Positions 39,114-50,448 of a stretch of 64,000 bases of DNA are shown in pieces. The notes below the pieces were generated by a model. That model was not told where the DNA came from. It ran no database searches and worked only from the letters and a program-made list of their open reading frames with translations. The DNA is from Marinomonas profundi (GTDB lineage Bacteria; Pseudomonadota; Gammaproteobacteria; Pseudomonadales; Marinomonadaceae): NCBI RefSeq assembly GCF_020694005.1, contig NZ_CP073013.1, forward strand, positions 2,986,578-3,050,577. The letters run 5' to 3'. Numbering within the stretch: position 1 is the stretch's first letter; each line of letters starts with the position of its first letter. A program made the translations under genes and the position numbers.

Positions 39114-39497
39114 TTAAAATACTGCTTTAAGCCAAGTTAAATGTTGGGTGTCGATTTTTGTGTCAAACAATACGGCATCGAAGCGACAAGCGCAGCCAAG
39201 TAGATTGTTCTTTTGTAACCATAATGCTGCGCTATTACGTACTTTTTTTAGCTTTGATTTTCCTAGGCTTTCGGCTGCGCTGCCGTGTGCATGGCTGGCG
39301 CGAAAGCGAACTTCTACAAATACGTAGGTGTTCTTATCTAAAAAAATAAGGTCAATTTCCCCGAGGCGACAGAAAAAATTCCGCTCGACAAACTTGAGTC
39401 CCTGCTTGAGTAAAAAATTCTCTGCGGCGAGTTCTGCTTTTTCGCCGTTATTTTTCGCTGTCTTCCGCTGACTGAAAAAATTGATTATTGGTTGCAT
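39114..39497 (-). CDS. YraN-family (UPF0102) endonuclease-like protein
   Basis: A 127-residue Holliday-junction-resolvase-like protein. The motif 'GEIDLIFLDKNTYVFVEVRFR' contains the E-x-D ... E-V-(K/R) arrangement of the restriction-endonuclease fold; the usual final Lys is Arg here. The cellular role is not established. It overlaps the end of lpoA by 50 bp and is followed by diaA after 5 bp, the conserved order. Confidence 0.88.
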   Translation of the reverse strand: MQPIINFFSQRKTAKNNGEKAELAAENFLLKQGLKFVERNFFCRLGEIDLIFLDKNTYVFVEVRFRASHAHGSAAESLGKSKLKKVRNSAALWLQKNNLLGCACRFDAVLFDTKIDTQHLTWLKAVF

Positions 39498-41292
39498 GCA
39501 CTAAACTTCCTTTTCGGTAGGTCATAATTTCAGGTCTTTTATGAAAAATGCCATTTTCATCCATGGTAATAATGCCCGTATTGGCTGAAATCTTGGTGCT
39601 GGGGAGTAACGTAAAAAGCGGATGTTTATTTGCTAAGAGATAAGCGTCTGCTCCTAATGCCTGCAAGCGTTGCAAAATATTCGAGCTTTGGATTTTGGTT
39701 AATGCATTGTCTATTTTGCTGGTAGGGATAAGTGCCGGCGCTTCGGTAAAGAGTATGCGCTCTATGTCTTCGTCCTTGGTGGATCTATCAGGGGCGCTGT
39801 CGTTTAGTGTGCTGCTGGCAAGCATAGGAATTTGGTCGGCAAAATAAAAGTCCAGTAGCGGTCTGATTTGTTTGGCATCGTCTAATTTTCCAATGTAATA
39901 GACATAATCGAGATCCTTGCGTGATCGAGCAATGCTGTCTACTTTTTCTCCGCTCCATTGTTCAACCAGTCTTTTTCGGGCGTAGCTTTCGTTGATTAGT
40001 AATAGACTTTGAACGGCATTTTGTCTGCCTAATGGCGTGTTGGCGTAAGCTTGATTGGAGGTAATGGTAACGTTTGCTTTTTCTGCTGCCGCACGAAACT
40101 CATCGCTTTGTTTTAGCGCCCATGTGTCCTGGATGCTTAATATAGCGGCTTTTGTTGCGCCTTCTTGTTTGGCAAAGGTAATGAGCTCTTGAATATCGTC
40201 TTCAGCGGTGAGCGAAAAATGATAAAGGTTTTTGGGGTGTTGATTAATGTCCAGCTGATTCAGCGCGATCACAGGATAGGGTAAATCTAGGCGGCTAATT
40301 TGCGCGACATTGTTTTTTTGCAATGGCCCAATAATAACATCAGGCTGCTTCTCATTGGCGGCGGCAAGCGCATCATTAATGTTTGAGTAGTGGCTTACAT
40401 TGATGATATGAACGCTGGCTTTTGCTTCTTTCTGATTATAATAAGAGGCAAAAAAACCATCGACAATCGCTTGAGACGCTCGGGCGAGCTGGCCTGTCAT
40501 CGGCAGCATTAGCACGATCCGTTGCGGCGCCATCTCTTTCACAGAGGTCATTACCTGAAAGTCTAAAGGGGGCGATAACGCGGCAGGGTGATCGGGGTTA
40601 TCGACTCGCCAGCGCTCAAACACGGTGAGCTGTTGTTCCGTTGACAGTGCTTGGTTTCTTAAAATATCACTTACCGCCAGCCAGCCGTTTAGCAACGGCT
40701 TTTGTTTAATATAGAGTTCGCTTATTTCTTGCTGGGTTAAATTCTGCACGGCTAACCAAAGTTTGGCCTGATTGTCTTCTCCTTCGCCAAGGGGGAGATT
40801 GTAAGTAAGGTCCATACGTAGGTTGACGGCGGCTAACCAGTTGCCAAAGTATTCAAGAATCGTCGCGTGAGTGTCTTGTAGGCGATTTTGATTGTCTGGA
40901 TGGCGTGCTGCTGGCAGTTGACCAGCTTGGTTTAAATAGCGCAACGCGTTTGTTGCGTTGTCTAAATTAGCGGCCGACAAAGCGGCTAATAAATAAGCGT
41001 CTAACTGAATCGAAGACGGTGTGCCTAGAAGCGTATTTTCCACGATATCAAGTGTGTTTTGATAGTCGCCTTGTTCATAGGACGCCTTGGCGGCGGTGTA
41101 AGCGTTGGCCTGCTCTGTTGAGACATCAGAGGTTTTGTTAGGACTGTAAATACTAGGCGGTAGGGTGCGCTCTTGTGATGCACCCGTATTGGAAGTTGGC
41201 ACTCTGTTTTGAGTTAAATTTACAGAACTGCAAGCGCTTAGCAGAAAAGCGCATAGGGTTAATGATATGATGCGGTAATTAAGTAGGCTCAT
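39448..41292 (-). CDS. lpoA: Penicillin-binding protein activator LpoA
   Basis: LpoA is an outer-membrane lipoprotein that stimulates PBP1A. Starting at ATG 41292 ('MSLLNYRIISLTLCAFLLSAC') the protein has a lipoprotein signal with lipobox LSAC and about 614 residues. Its N-terminal half is helical (TPR-like), and its C-terminal half is a type-I periplasmic-binding fold with 'RIVLMLPMTGQLARASQAIVDGF' (about 278-300) and 'DVIIGPLQKNNVAQ'. The frame is open 30 codons further upstream, but that would cross rsmI. Its start lies only 32 bp from divergent rsmI. Confidence 0.93.
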   Translation of the reverse strand: MSLLNYRIISLTLCAFLLSACSSVNLTQNRVPTSNTGASQERTLPPSIYSPNKTSDVSTEQANAYTAAKASYEQGDYQNTLDIVENTLLGTPSSIQLDAYLLAALSAANLDNATNALRYLNQAGQLPAARHPDNQNRLQDTHATILEYFGNWLAAVNLRMDLTYNLPLGEGEDNQAKLWLAVQNLTQQEISELYIKQKPLLNGWLAVSDILRNQALSTEQQLTVFERWRVDNPDHPAALSPPLDFQVMTSVKEMAPQRIVLMLPMTGQLARASQAIVDGFFASYYNQKEAKASVHIINVSHYSNINDALAAANEKQPDVIIGPLQKNNVAQISRLDLPYPVIALNQLDINQHPKNLYHFSLTAEDDIQELITFAKQEGATKAAILSIQDTWALKQSDEFRAAAEKANVTITSNQAYANTPLGRQNAVQSLLLINESYARKRLVEQWSGEKVDSIARSRKDLDYVYYIGKLDDAKQIRPLLDFYFADQIPMLASSTLNDSAPDRSTKDEDIERILFTEAPALIPTSKIDNALTKIQSSNILQRLQALGADAYLLANKHPLFTLLPSTKISANTGIITMDENGIFHKRPEIMTYRKGSLVHATNNQFFQSAEDSEK

Positions 41293-41324
41293 AAGCTTAT
41301 AAAATGACAAATAAAAGAGGCAAC

Positions 41325-42185
41325 ATGGTATCACATAGTTCTGACGATGCGAGAGGGTCACTGTACATAGTTGCGACCCCAATAGGTAATCTAGACGATT
41401 TTAGTAAAAGAGCCGAGCAAACTTTACGTGACGTAGACTATATCGCCGCTGAAGACACCCGACACACCCGACGTTTGCTTAATCATTTTGCGATCGAAGC
41501 GAAACTGTTTTCGATTCATGACCACAACGAAAAAGACAAAGCCGATTACGTTGCTAGCTTGTTGGATGAAGGCAAAAATGTCGCTCTGGTGTCCGATGCT
41601 GGAACACCGCTTATTTCAGATCCTGGTTATCATGTGGTGCATGCCTTGCGTGAAAAAGGCCATAAAGTCGTACCGATTCCTGGCGCTTGTGCCTTAATTT
41701 CGGCCTTGTGTGCGTCAGGTTTACCGACGGATCAATTCTTTTTTGCGGGATTTGTACCGGCGAAATCCAAAGGCCGTTGTGACTTATTTGAAGCTTGGAA
41801 GCAGCAGGCGGGCACCGTGGTGTTTTATGAATCGACACACCGGGTTTACGATTCGATTGCCGATGTGCAAAAAGTCTATGGTGACGATGCTCAGCTGGTA
41901 TTGGCTCGCGAAGTCACCAAAACCTTTGAGACTTTTTTATCGGGAACCGCGTCTGAGATTCTTGCCAAATTCGACGCCGATGCAAACCAATTGCGCGGTG
42001 AATTTGTGGTAATGCTGAGTTTTACGCAAGAAAGCGGTAACGAAGCAGAGTTGGAAGCAAAACGCATTTTGACCATATTATTGGAAGATTTACCTGTTAA
42101 GCAAGCCGCGGCTATGGCGGCCAAATTAACCGGCGAAAAGAAAAACTACCTTTATAAAATGGCACTGGACATGCAAAGCGAATAG
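41325..42185 (+). CDS. rsmI: 16S rRNA (cytidine-1402-2'-O) methyltransferase RsmI
   Basis: RsmI methylates the ribose of C1402 in the ribosomal decoding centre. It is a tetrapyrrole-methylase-fold enzyme with 'LYIVATPIGNLDD', 'AAEDTRHTRRLL' and 'LVSDAGTPLISDPG' as SAM and RNA blocks. ATG 41325 with AAGAGG 4 nt upstream is preferred over ATG 41304, which lacks a ribosome-binding site; the product is then 286 residues as in E. coli. The gene is followed by a hairpin and the thiC promoter. Confidence 0.95.
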   Translation: MVSHSSDDARGSLYIVATPIGNLDDFSKRAEQTLRDVDYIAAEDTRHTRRLLNHFAIEAKLFSIHDHNEKDKADYVASLLDEGKNVALVSDAGTPLISDPGYHVVHALREKGHKVVPIPGACALISALCASGLPTDQFFFAGFVPAKSKGRCDLFEAWKQQAGTVVFYESTHRVYDSIADVQKVYGDDAQLVLAREVTKTFETFLSGTASEILAKFDADANQLRGEFVVMLSFTQESGNEAELEAKRILTILLEDLPVKQAAAMAAKLTGEKKNYLYKMALDMQSE

Positions 42186-42207
42186 ATTTTCGTCACTTCT
42201 TGCTGGC

Positions 42208-42234
42208 AAACACCCATAGAAAATGTGGGTGTTT
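42208..42234 (+). terminator. Hairpin after rsmI overlapping the thiC -35
   Basis: AAACACCCA (42208-42216) and TGGGTGTTT (42226-42234) form a 9-bp stem with a 9-nt loop. There is no long T-run. Its right arm contains part of the thiC -35 hexamer. Confidence 0.6.
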
Positions 42235-42259
42235 ACATTCCGATAAGACTGAGTATACT
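42232..42259 (+). promoter_or_regulatory. thiC: Promoter of the thiC operon
   Basis: TTTACA (42232-42237), a 16-bp spacer and TATACT (42254-42259) form a good sigma-70 promoter. It ends a few bases before the TPP riboswitch, as expected for a transcript that starts with the aptamer. Confidence 0.75.
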
Positions 42260-42267
42260 CAGCGCTA

Positions 42268-42355
42268 CTTGTCGGAGTGCCATTTGGCTGAGATCGCATC
42301 ATTAAGTGCGGGATCCGCAGAACCTGATCGGGCTAACACCCGCGTAGGAAACAAG
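42268..42355 (+). ncRNA. TPP riboswitch (THI box)
   Basis: The aptamer is readable end to end. P1 is CTTGT (42268-42272) with ACAAG (42351-42355). 'GGCTGAGA' at about 42287-42294 is the pyrimidine-sensing arm, and 'AGAACCTGATC' with 'GCGTAGGAA' forms the pyrophosphate-sensing arm. These are the defining conserved strings of the THI element. It lies between the thiC promoter and thiC and should turn off expression when thiamine pyrophosphate is abundant. The expression platform is the 190-nt stretch that follows. Confidence 0.95.
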
Positions 42356-44611
<2,256 letters not shown>

Positions 44612-44626
44612 GCGAAGGGGGGATTT

Positions 44627-46153
44627 ATGTCGATAAAACCTCCTGTGGTCTGGTGCGTGGGTGGGTCGGATTCGTCCGCCCACGCTGGACTCCAAGCGGA
44701 TTTGCGCACGGGGCAGGATTTACGCTGTCACGTGCAAACCATTGTGACTTGCATCACCGCGCAAAACTCTCAAGAAGTGCGATCTGTGGAGCCGGTTTCG
44801 CTGGCTATGTTCAATGCGCAATGGCAAACCTTGCTCGACGACGTACCGCCGGATGCGATTAAGGTGAGCTTGTTGCCCTCCATCGAGATCGTCAAAGCTT
44901 GCTCGACTTGGTTGCAGCGGATAAAAGCGGATTTTCCCAATGTGTTGGTGGTGTTTGACCCGGTGATGGCGGCGAGCAGTGAATCAGGTAACCGCTTACA
45001 GCAAGATTCAGTCGGGGCTGCTTTATTGGAATGCTTGCTGCCTTATGTGGATGTGATCACACCCAACTTGCTGGAATTTGAGGCGTTGACAGGCTTGTCT
45101 GGGCAACAGCCAATTGTTGATGTTCAAGGCCAATTGGCGGCGTATTTGTCTTCATCAAGGTGTGCTTGGTTGCTTAAAGGCGGGCATTCTGACGCCAAGC
45201 AAGCAACAGATTGGCTGGTGGATCATGACGCCATCGTGGGTTTCTCCAATGAAAAACTCACCGTGCATAATACTCGTGGCACGGGCTGTACCTTGTCGAC
45301 GGCGTTGGCGAGTTTTATTGCCCATGGTTATGATCTTTTGGATGCCATGACCATGGCAAAAGCCTACATCACCGGGGCATTAAAAACCGGTGTGCAAATT
45401 GGTGTTGGCGCTGGGCCGTTGGGACGCCCAGGTTGGCCGTTGCAAATTGAAAATCTACCGACGATTGTTTCACCAAGCAAGACGCCAATTAACATAAAGG
45501 CATCGACGACCTTGCCTTTTGCCTCAATGAATCGAGAGAAAATGGGTTTGTATCCCGTAGTGGATTCCATTGCTTGGCTGGAATTGGTACTCAAGCAAGG
45601 GGTGAAAATCGCTCAGCTTAGAATCAAAGACCCTGACGATGTCGATCTAGAAAGTAACATCCAACAAGCGATTACCTTAGGCAAAGAGTACGACGCTCAC
45701 GTTTTTATCAACGACTATTGGCAACAAGCGATTGCCTTGGGTGCCTATGGCGTGCATCTCGGTCAGGAAGATTTGGATGTGGCAGATTTAGCGCAAATCC
45801 AAGCGGCTGGCTTGCGGCTTGGTATCAGTACTCATGGCTACTATGAAATTGCGCGGGCGCAATCTATCCAACCAAGTTACATCGCTTTGGGCCATATCTT
45901 CCCCACGCAAACCAAAGACATGCCCTCTCAGCCGCAAGGTTTGACTCGTCTTGCCCATTACGCGGCCTTATTAAAGGACGTGTTTCCGACTGTGGCGATT
46001 GGTGGCATTAGTGCGGAGCGCTTGCCCGCCGTTACGCAAACAGGAGTAAACGGTGTGGCGGTGGTGACGGCGATTACCAAAGCGGCTGAACCAGCGTTAG
46101 CAACTCGATCCTTGATGATGGCCTTTGAAGAAAGTGTACGAGGTGAGCGATGA
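44627..46153 (+). CDS. thiDE: Bifunctional HMP(-P) kinase / thiamine-phosphate synthase (ThiD-ThiE fusion)
   Basis: One 508-residue polypeptide joins two thiamine steps. The N-terminal half (about 1-260) is a ribokinase-fold ThiD with '[17 protein letters not shown]', 'TCITAQNS', '[10 protein letters not shown]' and the catalytic anion hole '[14 protein letters not shown]'. The C-terminal third (about 303-500) is a ThiE TIM barrel with 'GLYPVVDS', '[10 protein letters not shown]', '[20 protein letters not shown]' and 'AIGGIS', which couples HMP-PP with thiazole phosphate. The order ThiD then ThiE is opposite to some fungal fusions. It overlaps thiS by 4 bp (ATGA). Confidence 0.95.
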   Translation: MSIKPPVVWCVGGSDSSAHAGLQADLRTGQDLRCHVQTIVTCITAQNSQEVRSVEPVSLAMFNAQWQTLLDDVPPDAIKVSLLPSIEIVKACSTWLQRIKADFPNVLVVFDPVMAASSESGNRLQQDSVGAALLECLLPYVDVITPNLLEFEALTGLSGQQPIVDVQGQLAAYLSSSRCAWLLKGGHSDAKQATDWLVDHDAIVGFSNEKLTVHNTRGTGCTLSTALASFIAHGYDLLDAMTMAKAYITGALKTGVQIGVGAGPLGRPGWPLQIENLPTIVSPSKTPINIKASTTLPFASMNREKMGLYPVVDSIAWLELVLKQGVKIAQLRIKDPDDVDLESNIQQAITLGKEYDAHVFINDYWQQAIALGAYGVHLGQEDLDVADLAQIQAAGLRLGISTHGYYEIARAQSIQPSYIALGHIFPTQTKDMPSQPQGLTRLAHYAALLKDVFPTVAIGGISAERLPAVTQTGVNGVAVVTAITKAAEPALATRSLMMAFEESVRGER

Positions 46154-46347
46154 AGATTGTGTTAAACGATGCACCTTATGAATTTGTTGGAGAAACGCTT
46201 CGAGACTTGCTAGTTCACCTAAATAAGAGCGAGCAAGGCATCGCCATTGCGCTGAATCAGCAAGTGGTGCCGAAGCGTGTGTGGCACAGTACTGAGCTCA
46301 ATGAGCTGAGTCAGGTGTTTATTTTTGAATCCATTGCGGGGGGCTAA
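46150..46347 (+). CDS. thiS: Sulfur carrier protein ThiS
   Basis: ThiS is a 65-residue ubiquitin-fold sulfur carrier for thiazole synthesis. It ends in the required Gly-Gly ('ESIAGG'), the site of adenylation and thiocarboxylate formation. The adenylating enzyme ThiF is not encoded in the operon. It begins inside the thiDE stop. Confidence 0.93.
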   Translation: MKIVLNDAPYEFVGETLRDLLVHLNKSEQGIAIALNQQVVPKRVWHSTELNELSQVFIFESIAGG

Positions 46348-46348
46348 C

Positions 46349-47125
46349 ATGTCGTCTTTATTGATTGCCGGACACGAATTTCGTTCTAGATTGTTTACCG
46401 GCACGGGGAAATACGCCAGTGCCGACGCCATGATGGATTCTTTAAGCGCCAGCGAAAGCGAGCTGGTGACGTTATCCTTGCGTCGGATGGATTTAAAAAA
46501 CCAAACCGACAATATTCTTCAGCCCTTGCAGCGACAGGGTATAAAGCTCTTGCCCAATACGTCTGGCGCTCGCACCGCGAAAGAGGCGGTGTTTGCCGCG
46601 GAGCTTGCCAGAGAAGCATTGGAGACCAACTGGGTAAAGTTGGAAATTCACCCAGATCCGCGTTACTTGATGCCAGATGGCATGGAAACCTTATTGGCCG
46701 CCGAAGAGTTGATTAAAAAAGGCTTTGTGGTGATGCCTTATGTGCATGCCGACCCTGTGCTGTGTAAACGTTTGGAAGAAGTAGGTTGCCAATGCGTGAT
46801 GCCGCTGGGGTCGCCGATTGGTTCTAATATGGGGTTGGCGAGTCGTCCGTTTTTGGAAATCATCATCGAGCAAAGTCGGGTGCCAGTGATTGTCGATGCG
46901 GGCATTGGTGCGCCGTCCGATGCGGCGCTGGCATTAGAAATGGGCGCCGATGCGGTATTGGTCAACACCGCCATGGCGGTTGCTAAGCAACCGGCGCAAA
47001 TGGGCAAAGCCTTTCGTCTTGCCGTGGAGGCCGGGCGCATGGCCTATGAAGCTGGTTTGGGCGAAAAGCGCGTACAAGCGAATGCCACCAGCCCATTGAC
47101 GGAATTTCTTGGGGCCTTGTCATGA
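46349..47125 (+). CDS. thiG: Thiazole synthase ThiG
   Basis: ThiG assembles the thiazole phosphate from dehydroglycine, DXP and ThiS thiocarboxylate. ATG 46349 gives 258 residues and starts '[22 protein letters not shown]'-like (first 20 residues typical); an in-frame ATG 8 codons upstream would run into thiS. The Schiff-base lysine is in 'VKLEIHPD', and '[20 protein letters not shown]' (about 179-198) is the phosphate-binding end of the barrel. Confidence 0.96.
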   Translation: MSSLLIAGHEFRSRLFTGTGKYASADAMMDSLSASESELVTLSLRRMDLKNQTDNILQPLQRQGIKLLPNTSGARTAKEAVFAAELAREALETNWVKLEIHPDPRYLMPDGMETLLAAEELIKKGFVVMPYVHADPVLCKRLEEVGCQCVMPLGSPIGSNMGLASRPFLEIIIEQSRVPVIVDAGIGAPSDAALALEMGADAVLVNTAMAVAKQPAQMGKAFRLAVEAGRMAYEAGLGEKRVQANATSPLTEFLGALS

Positions 47126-48300
47126 TGGACAATGCCAGTCAAAAAGTTCGTCTGTTAGAGCAAGCACCAGCAGTAGAAGGCCAGTTTAGCCAGTTTGTGG
47201 AAAACACCGATTGGCACGCGATGACGCAATCTCATCAAGTGAAAACAGAGCAAGATGTGTTGCGGGCCTTGAGCAAAAACAAACTCGAGGTAGAGGATTT
47301 CGCGGCGTTGATTTCACCTGCCGCTGAGCCGTATTTACTGGAAATGGTGGCGAAAAGCGAGCAGCTGACCTTGCAGCGCTTTGGCAATACGGTGAGTTTG
47401 TTTGCACCCTTGTACTTATCCAACACCTGCGCGAATGAATGCACTTATTGTGGTTTTTCCATGAGCAATGCCATTAAGCGCCTTACGCTGGATGAACCTC
47501 AGGTAGGAAAAGAAGTCGCGGCGATTAAAGGCAAGGGCTTTGATCATATCCTCTTGGTAACGGGGGAAACCAACAAGGTTTCCATGCCGTATTTTGAACG
47601 TATGATTCCTCTTATCAAACCGCATTTCAGTCAGCTCTCCATGGAAGTGCAGCCATTAGACACCGACGAATATAAGCAGTTGCAAACTATCGGTCTGGAT
47701 GGCGTTTTGGTTTACCAAGAAACCTATCGTCGCAAGACTTACCTTGAGCATCATTTGCGTGGTAATAAGTCCAATTTTAATTATCGTCTTGATGCGCCGG
47801 ATCGTATTGGTCAGGCGGGGATTCATAAAATTGGCTTAGGTGTGTTACTTGGTTTGGAAGACTGGCGCACGGATTCAATCATGATGGCGCATCATTTACG
47901 GCACTTGCAAAAGCGTTATTGGCGCAGTCGGTTTAGTGTGGCGTTTCCGCGCATTCGTCCCTGTGAAGGTGGCATAGTCCCCAAGTCGGTGATTTCGGAT
48001 CGGCAATTGGTTCAGCTTATTGCCGCGTGGCGTTTGTTTGATCGGGATTTAGAGATGAGCTTGTCTACTCGTGAATCAGCAAAATTTCGTCACCACGCGG
48101 TGCGTATGGGCTTTACAACCATGAGTGCAGAATCCAAAACTCAACCCGGTGGTTATGCGGATGATGCGCAAGCAGCGCTTGAGCAATTTGAGATCAGTGA
48201 TGAGCGACCTGTCGCCGACATTATGGCGATGATCCGTGAACAGGGTCGTGAAGTGGTTTGGAAAGATTGGGACCCGGCGCTGTCGTCGGTTAATGAGTAA
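47122..48300 (+). CDS. thiH: 2-iminoacetate synthase ThiH
   Basis: ThiH is the oxygen-sensitive radical-SAM tyrosine lyase that supplies dehydroglycine. The cluster motif C-x3-C-x2-C is at Cys103, Cys107 and Cys110 in '[14 protein letters not shown]'. Its presence instead of glycine oxidase ThiO implies tyrosine as glycine-imine source. The 392 residues fit the family. It overlaps thiG by 4 bp and ends the operon before a terminator. Confidence 0.96.
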   Translation: MMDNASQKVRLLEQAPAVEGQFSQFVENTDWHAMTQSHQVKTEQDVLRALSKNKLEVEDFAALISPAAEPYLLEMVAKSEQLTLQRFGNTVSLFAPLYLSNTCANECTYCGFSMSNAIKRLTLDEPQVGKEVAAIKGKGFDHILLVTGETNKVSMPYFERMIPLIKPHFSQLSMEVQPLDTDEYKQLQTIGLDGVLVYQETYRRKTYLEHHLRGNKSNFNYRLDAPDRIGQAGIHKIGLGVLLGLEDWRTDSIMMAHHLRHLQKRYWRSRFSVAFPRIRPCEGGIVPKSVISDRQLVQLIAAWRLFDRDLEMSLSTRESAKFRHHAVRMGFTTMSAESKTQPGGYADDAQAALEQFEISDERPVADIMAMIREQGREVVWKDWDPALSSVNE

Positions 48301-48344
48301 ATCGCTATCTTTGCCGTTATCTTAGTGTTGACCGCGTTTGATGG

Positions 48345-48371
48345 AAAAAAAGCCCCTGCTGGGGCTTTTTG
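48345..48371. terminator. Terminator between thiH and the convergent monooxygenase gene
   Basis: AAAAAGCCCC-TGCT-GGGGCTTTTT is a perfect 10-bp hairpin flanked by A and T runs, suitable for both directions. Confidence 0.93.
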
Positions 48372-48404
48372 GTGTTTGTCTTAATGTTGATTTTAGTACT
48401 GGTT

Positions 48405-50327
48405 TTAGTGCTCAAGTGGCTCTATAAGTACTTTTTCAAAGAAGTCAGACACGCCTTGGTAATCACTGAGCGGTAATATTTCGGCGACGTATTGGTCTGG
48501 TCGAACAATAATAATGCAGCCGTGGGTTTTGTCTATTCCACGTCGGTCATAAAAGTTCGTCGCGTCTTCTGCTATAGCGCTGTAAACCTTTTCGTAATCT
48601 ATTAAGCCGTAACGTCCTTTTTTAGGCTGCAGCAATGGGTGCAGCGTGGCCACTTCAACGTCCCGATGTGGCGCTTGAAAGACCGCTTGAACATTAATAA
48701 TGCTATCGATATCGGCGTTGTTTGGGGTAAAACGCTGAATCGGCGATGCGGGATCCGTTTGCAAAAATTGACATAAGGCTTTTACTTTACAGTGCTCTCC
48801 CATAAAAGCCTCGCTGCCTGAAAAGGCGAGTAGGTGCCAGCGCCCGTCGGCTTTCATGGTGTGGCCAAGGTGCAGCGGTTTTGCGTCCGCGTGGCGTGTT
48901 ACCTTGGCTGAATGAAAGCGCATGCCTATGGTTTGTCCGCTGGCTAAGGGTTGGTGCTGGCCAGATGACGCTAATGTCGATACAGGATAATGAATGGCGG
49001 TGCCCGCGGTAAAACGCCCAAATTGAGTAAAGTATCTTTGGAACTCTGCTGGGTCTACGCCATCTGGGTGCTCAGCGGACTTGGGTTTGGCGCTAAACAT
49101 TTTGGAAAATTCACGATCAAAATCGATAAGCTGCTGTGCTACCAGTTGTCTTTCATAGGAGTAGGTTTGCAGCAATGCCTTGTCCGCTCTGCCGCTGAGT
49201 ACGTGAGCCAGTTTCCAGCCTAAGTTCCAGGTGTCATTCACGGATGTGTTTAAACCTTGTCCAGCTTTGGGGCTGTGGGTGTGGCAGGCATCACCCGCGA
49301 GAAAAACATGAGGGCTTTGGTCGTCATTGGCATCGTCAAACGCGGTGGTAAGGCGTTGGCCGATTTCATAGACACTCCACCAAGCGATTTCTTTGACATC
49401 AAATTGGTAAGGTTTCATGATGCGATTAGCGGCGGCAATGAGGTAGTCGGTAGTGATTGACTGTTTGCTGAGTCGTTCATTGTTGCTGAGTTTATCTAGC
49501 TCAATGTACAGACGAACCATGTAGCCACCTTCGCGCGGAATGATCAGCATACTGCCTTCATTAGAAGAATGAATCGCTGATTTCAGACGAATATCAGGGA
49601 AGTCGGTCACTACCAATACGTCCATTACGCCCCAGGCTTGATTGATTGAGTCGCCGATTAACTCTCGGCCAATCGATTTTCGTACCGTGCTACGCGCGCC
49701 GTCACAGCCCACCACGTATTTTGCTTTGACGGTTTCAATCACCCCAAGGTGCTGAGAGTCTAAGCGCTCAAAGGTGAGTGTCACGGGATGTGTGTCATCA
49801 CTATGGTCGACTTCTAGACTGAGCAATTGGCGTGAATAATGAGGCTCTAACTTGCTCACAGAGTGACGCATAACGTCTAAAAATGCATCATGGACCCGCG
49901 CTTGATTAATGATCACATGTGGCATTTCAGACAAGTCATCTTCGACATCTTGTACCTTGCTGCTGCGTGAAATGTGATTAGGGGTGGCGGCATCAGGCTT
50001 CCAAAAGGCGGTTTCGTTGACCCAATACGCTTCTTGTTTTATTTGCTCAGAAAAATCATAGGCTTCGAACACTTCCATGGTTCGGCAGGCAATGCCGTCG
50101 GCTTGCCCAACCAGTAAACGATCGTCTTTTTGCTCCACAATGCAGGTGGAAATGTTGGCAAATTTCGACAATTGTGCCGCAAGATTAAGGCCTGCTGGGC
50201 CGCAGCCAACGATCATCACATCGACTTCAGATGGTAGCGGCTGCTTTTTAGGGGGAGAAATAATACGCTCGACAGGGCGGCTGATTTTTGGGTCGCCTGG
50301 GAGAAAACCATCTTGATGAAATTGCAT
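48405..50327 (-). CDS. FAD-dependent aromatic hydroxylase, 3-hydroxybenzoate 4-monooxygenase-like
   Basis: A group A flavoprotein hydroxylase. The FAD motif 'VGCGPAGLNLAAQL' is near residue 40, the DG motif 'YVVGCDGARSTVRKSIG' in the middle and the GD motif 'VFLAGDACHTHSPKAGQGLN' around 340. A C-terminal thioredoxin-like domain (about 450-630) is typical of phenol hydroxylase and 3-hydroxybenzoate 4-hydroxylase (MobA, about 640 residues). Length and overall pattern favour MobA-like, but substrate is inferred. It is divergent from a LysR-type gene. No ring-cleavage genes are adjacent, so its product must enter a pathway encoded elsewhere. Confidence 0.8.
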   Translation of the reverse strand: MQFHQDGFLPGDPKISRPVERIISPPKKQPLPSEVDVMIVGCGPAGLNLAAQLSKFANISTCIVEQKDDRLLVGQADGIACRTMEVFEAYDFSEQIKQEAYWVNETAFWKPDAATPNHISRSSKVQDVEDDLSEMPHVIINQARVHDAFLDVMRHSVSKLEPHYSRQLLSLEVDHSDDTHPVTLTFERLDSQHLGVIETVKAKYVVGCDGARSTVRKSIGRELIGDSINQAWGVMDVLVVTDFPDIRLKSAIHSSNEGSMLIIPREGGYMVRLYIELDKLSNNERLSKQSITTDYLIAAANRIMKPYQFDVKEIAWWSVYEIGQRLTTAFDDANDDQSPHVFLAGDACHTHSPKAGQGLNTSVNDTWNLGWKLAHVLSGRADKALLQTYSYERQLVAQQLIDFDREFSKMFSAKPKSAEHPDGVDPAEFQRYFTQFGRFTAGTAIHYPVSTLASSGQHQPLASGQTIGMRFHSAKVTRHADAKPLHLGHTMKADGRWHLLAFSGSEAFMGEHCKVKALCQFLQTDPASPIQRFTPNNADIDSIINVQAVFQAPHRDVEVATLHPLLQPKKGRYGLIDYEKVYSAIAEDATNFYDRRGIDKTHGCIIIVRPDQYVAEILPLSDYQGVSDFFEKVLIEPLEH

Positions 50328-50448
50328 GGGAGTATCCTTTTATTGTTATGGATTTACTGTTTGAATGTAGTTGATAGAAAAGACTGTAAACAATTTAAGA
50401 TATAAGTAAAAATAGATTTTTATCTCCAGACTAATAAAAAGTGAATAC
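50328..50448. promoter_or_regulatory. Divergent control region for the monooxygenase and LysR genes
   Basis: This 121-bp AT-rich region separates the two starts. TAAAAAT-AG-ATTTTTA (50407-50422) is a perfect inverted repeat, 27 bp before the LysR ATG, and could be part of the LysR-type binding site. Promoter hexamers are not clear. Confidence 0.4.
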
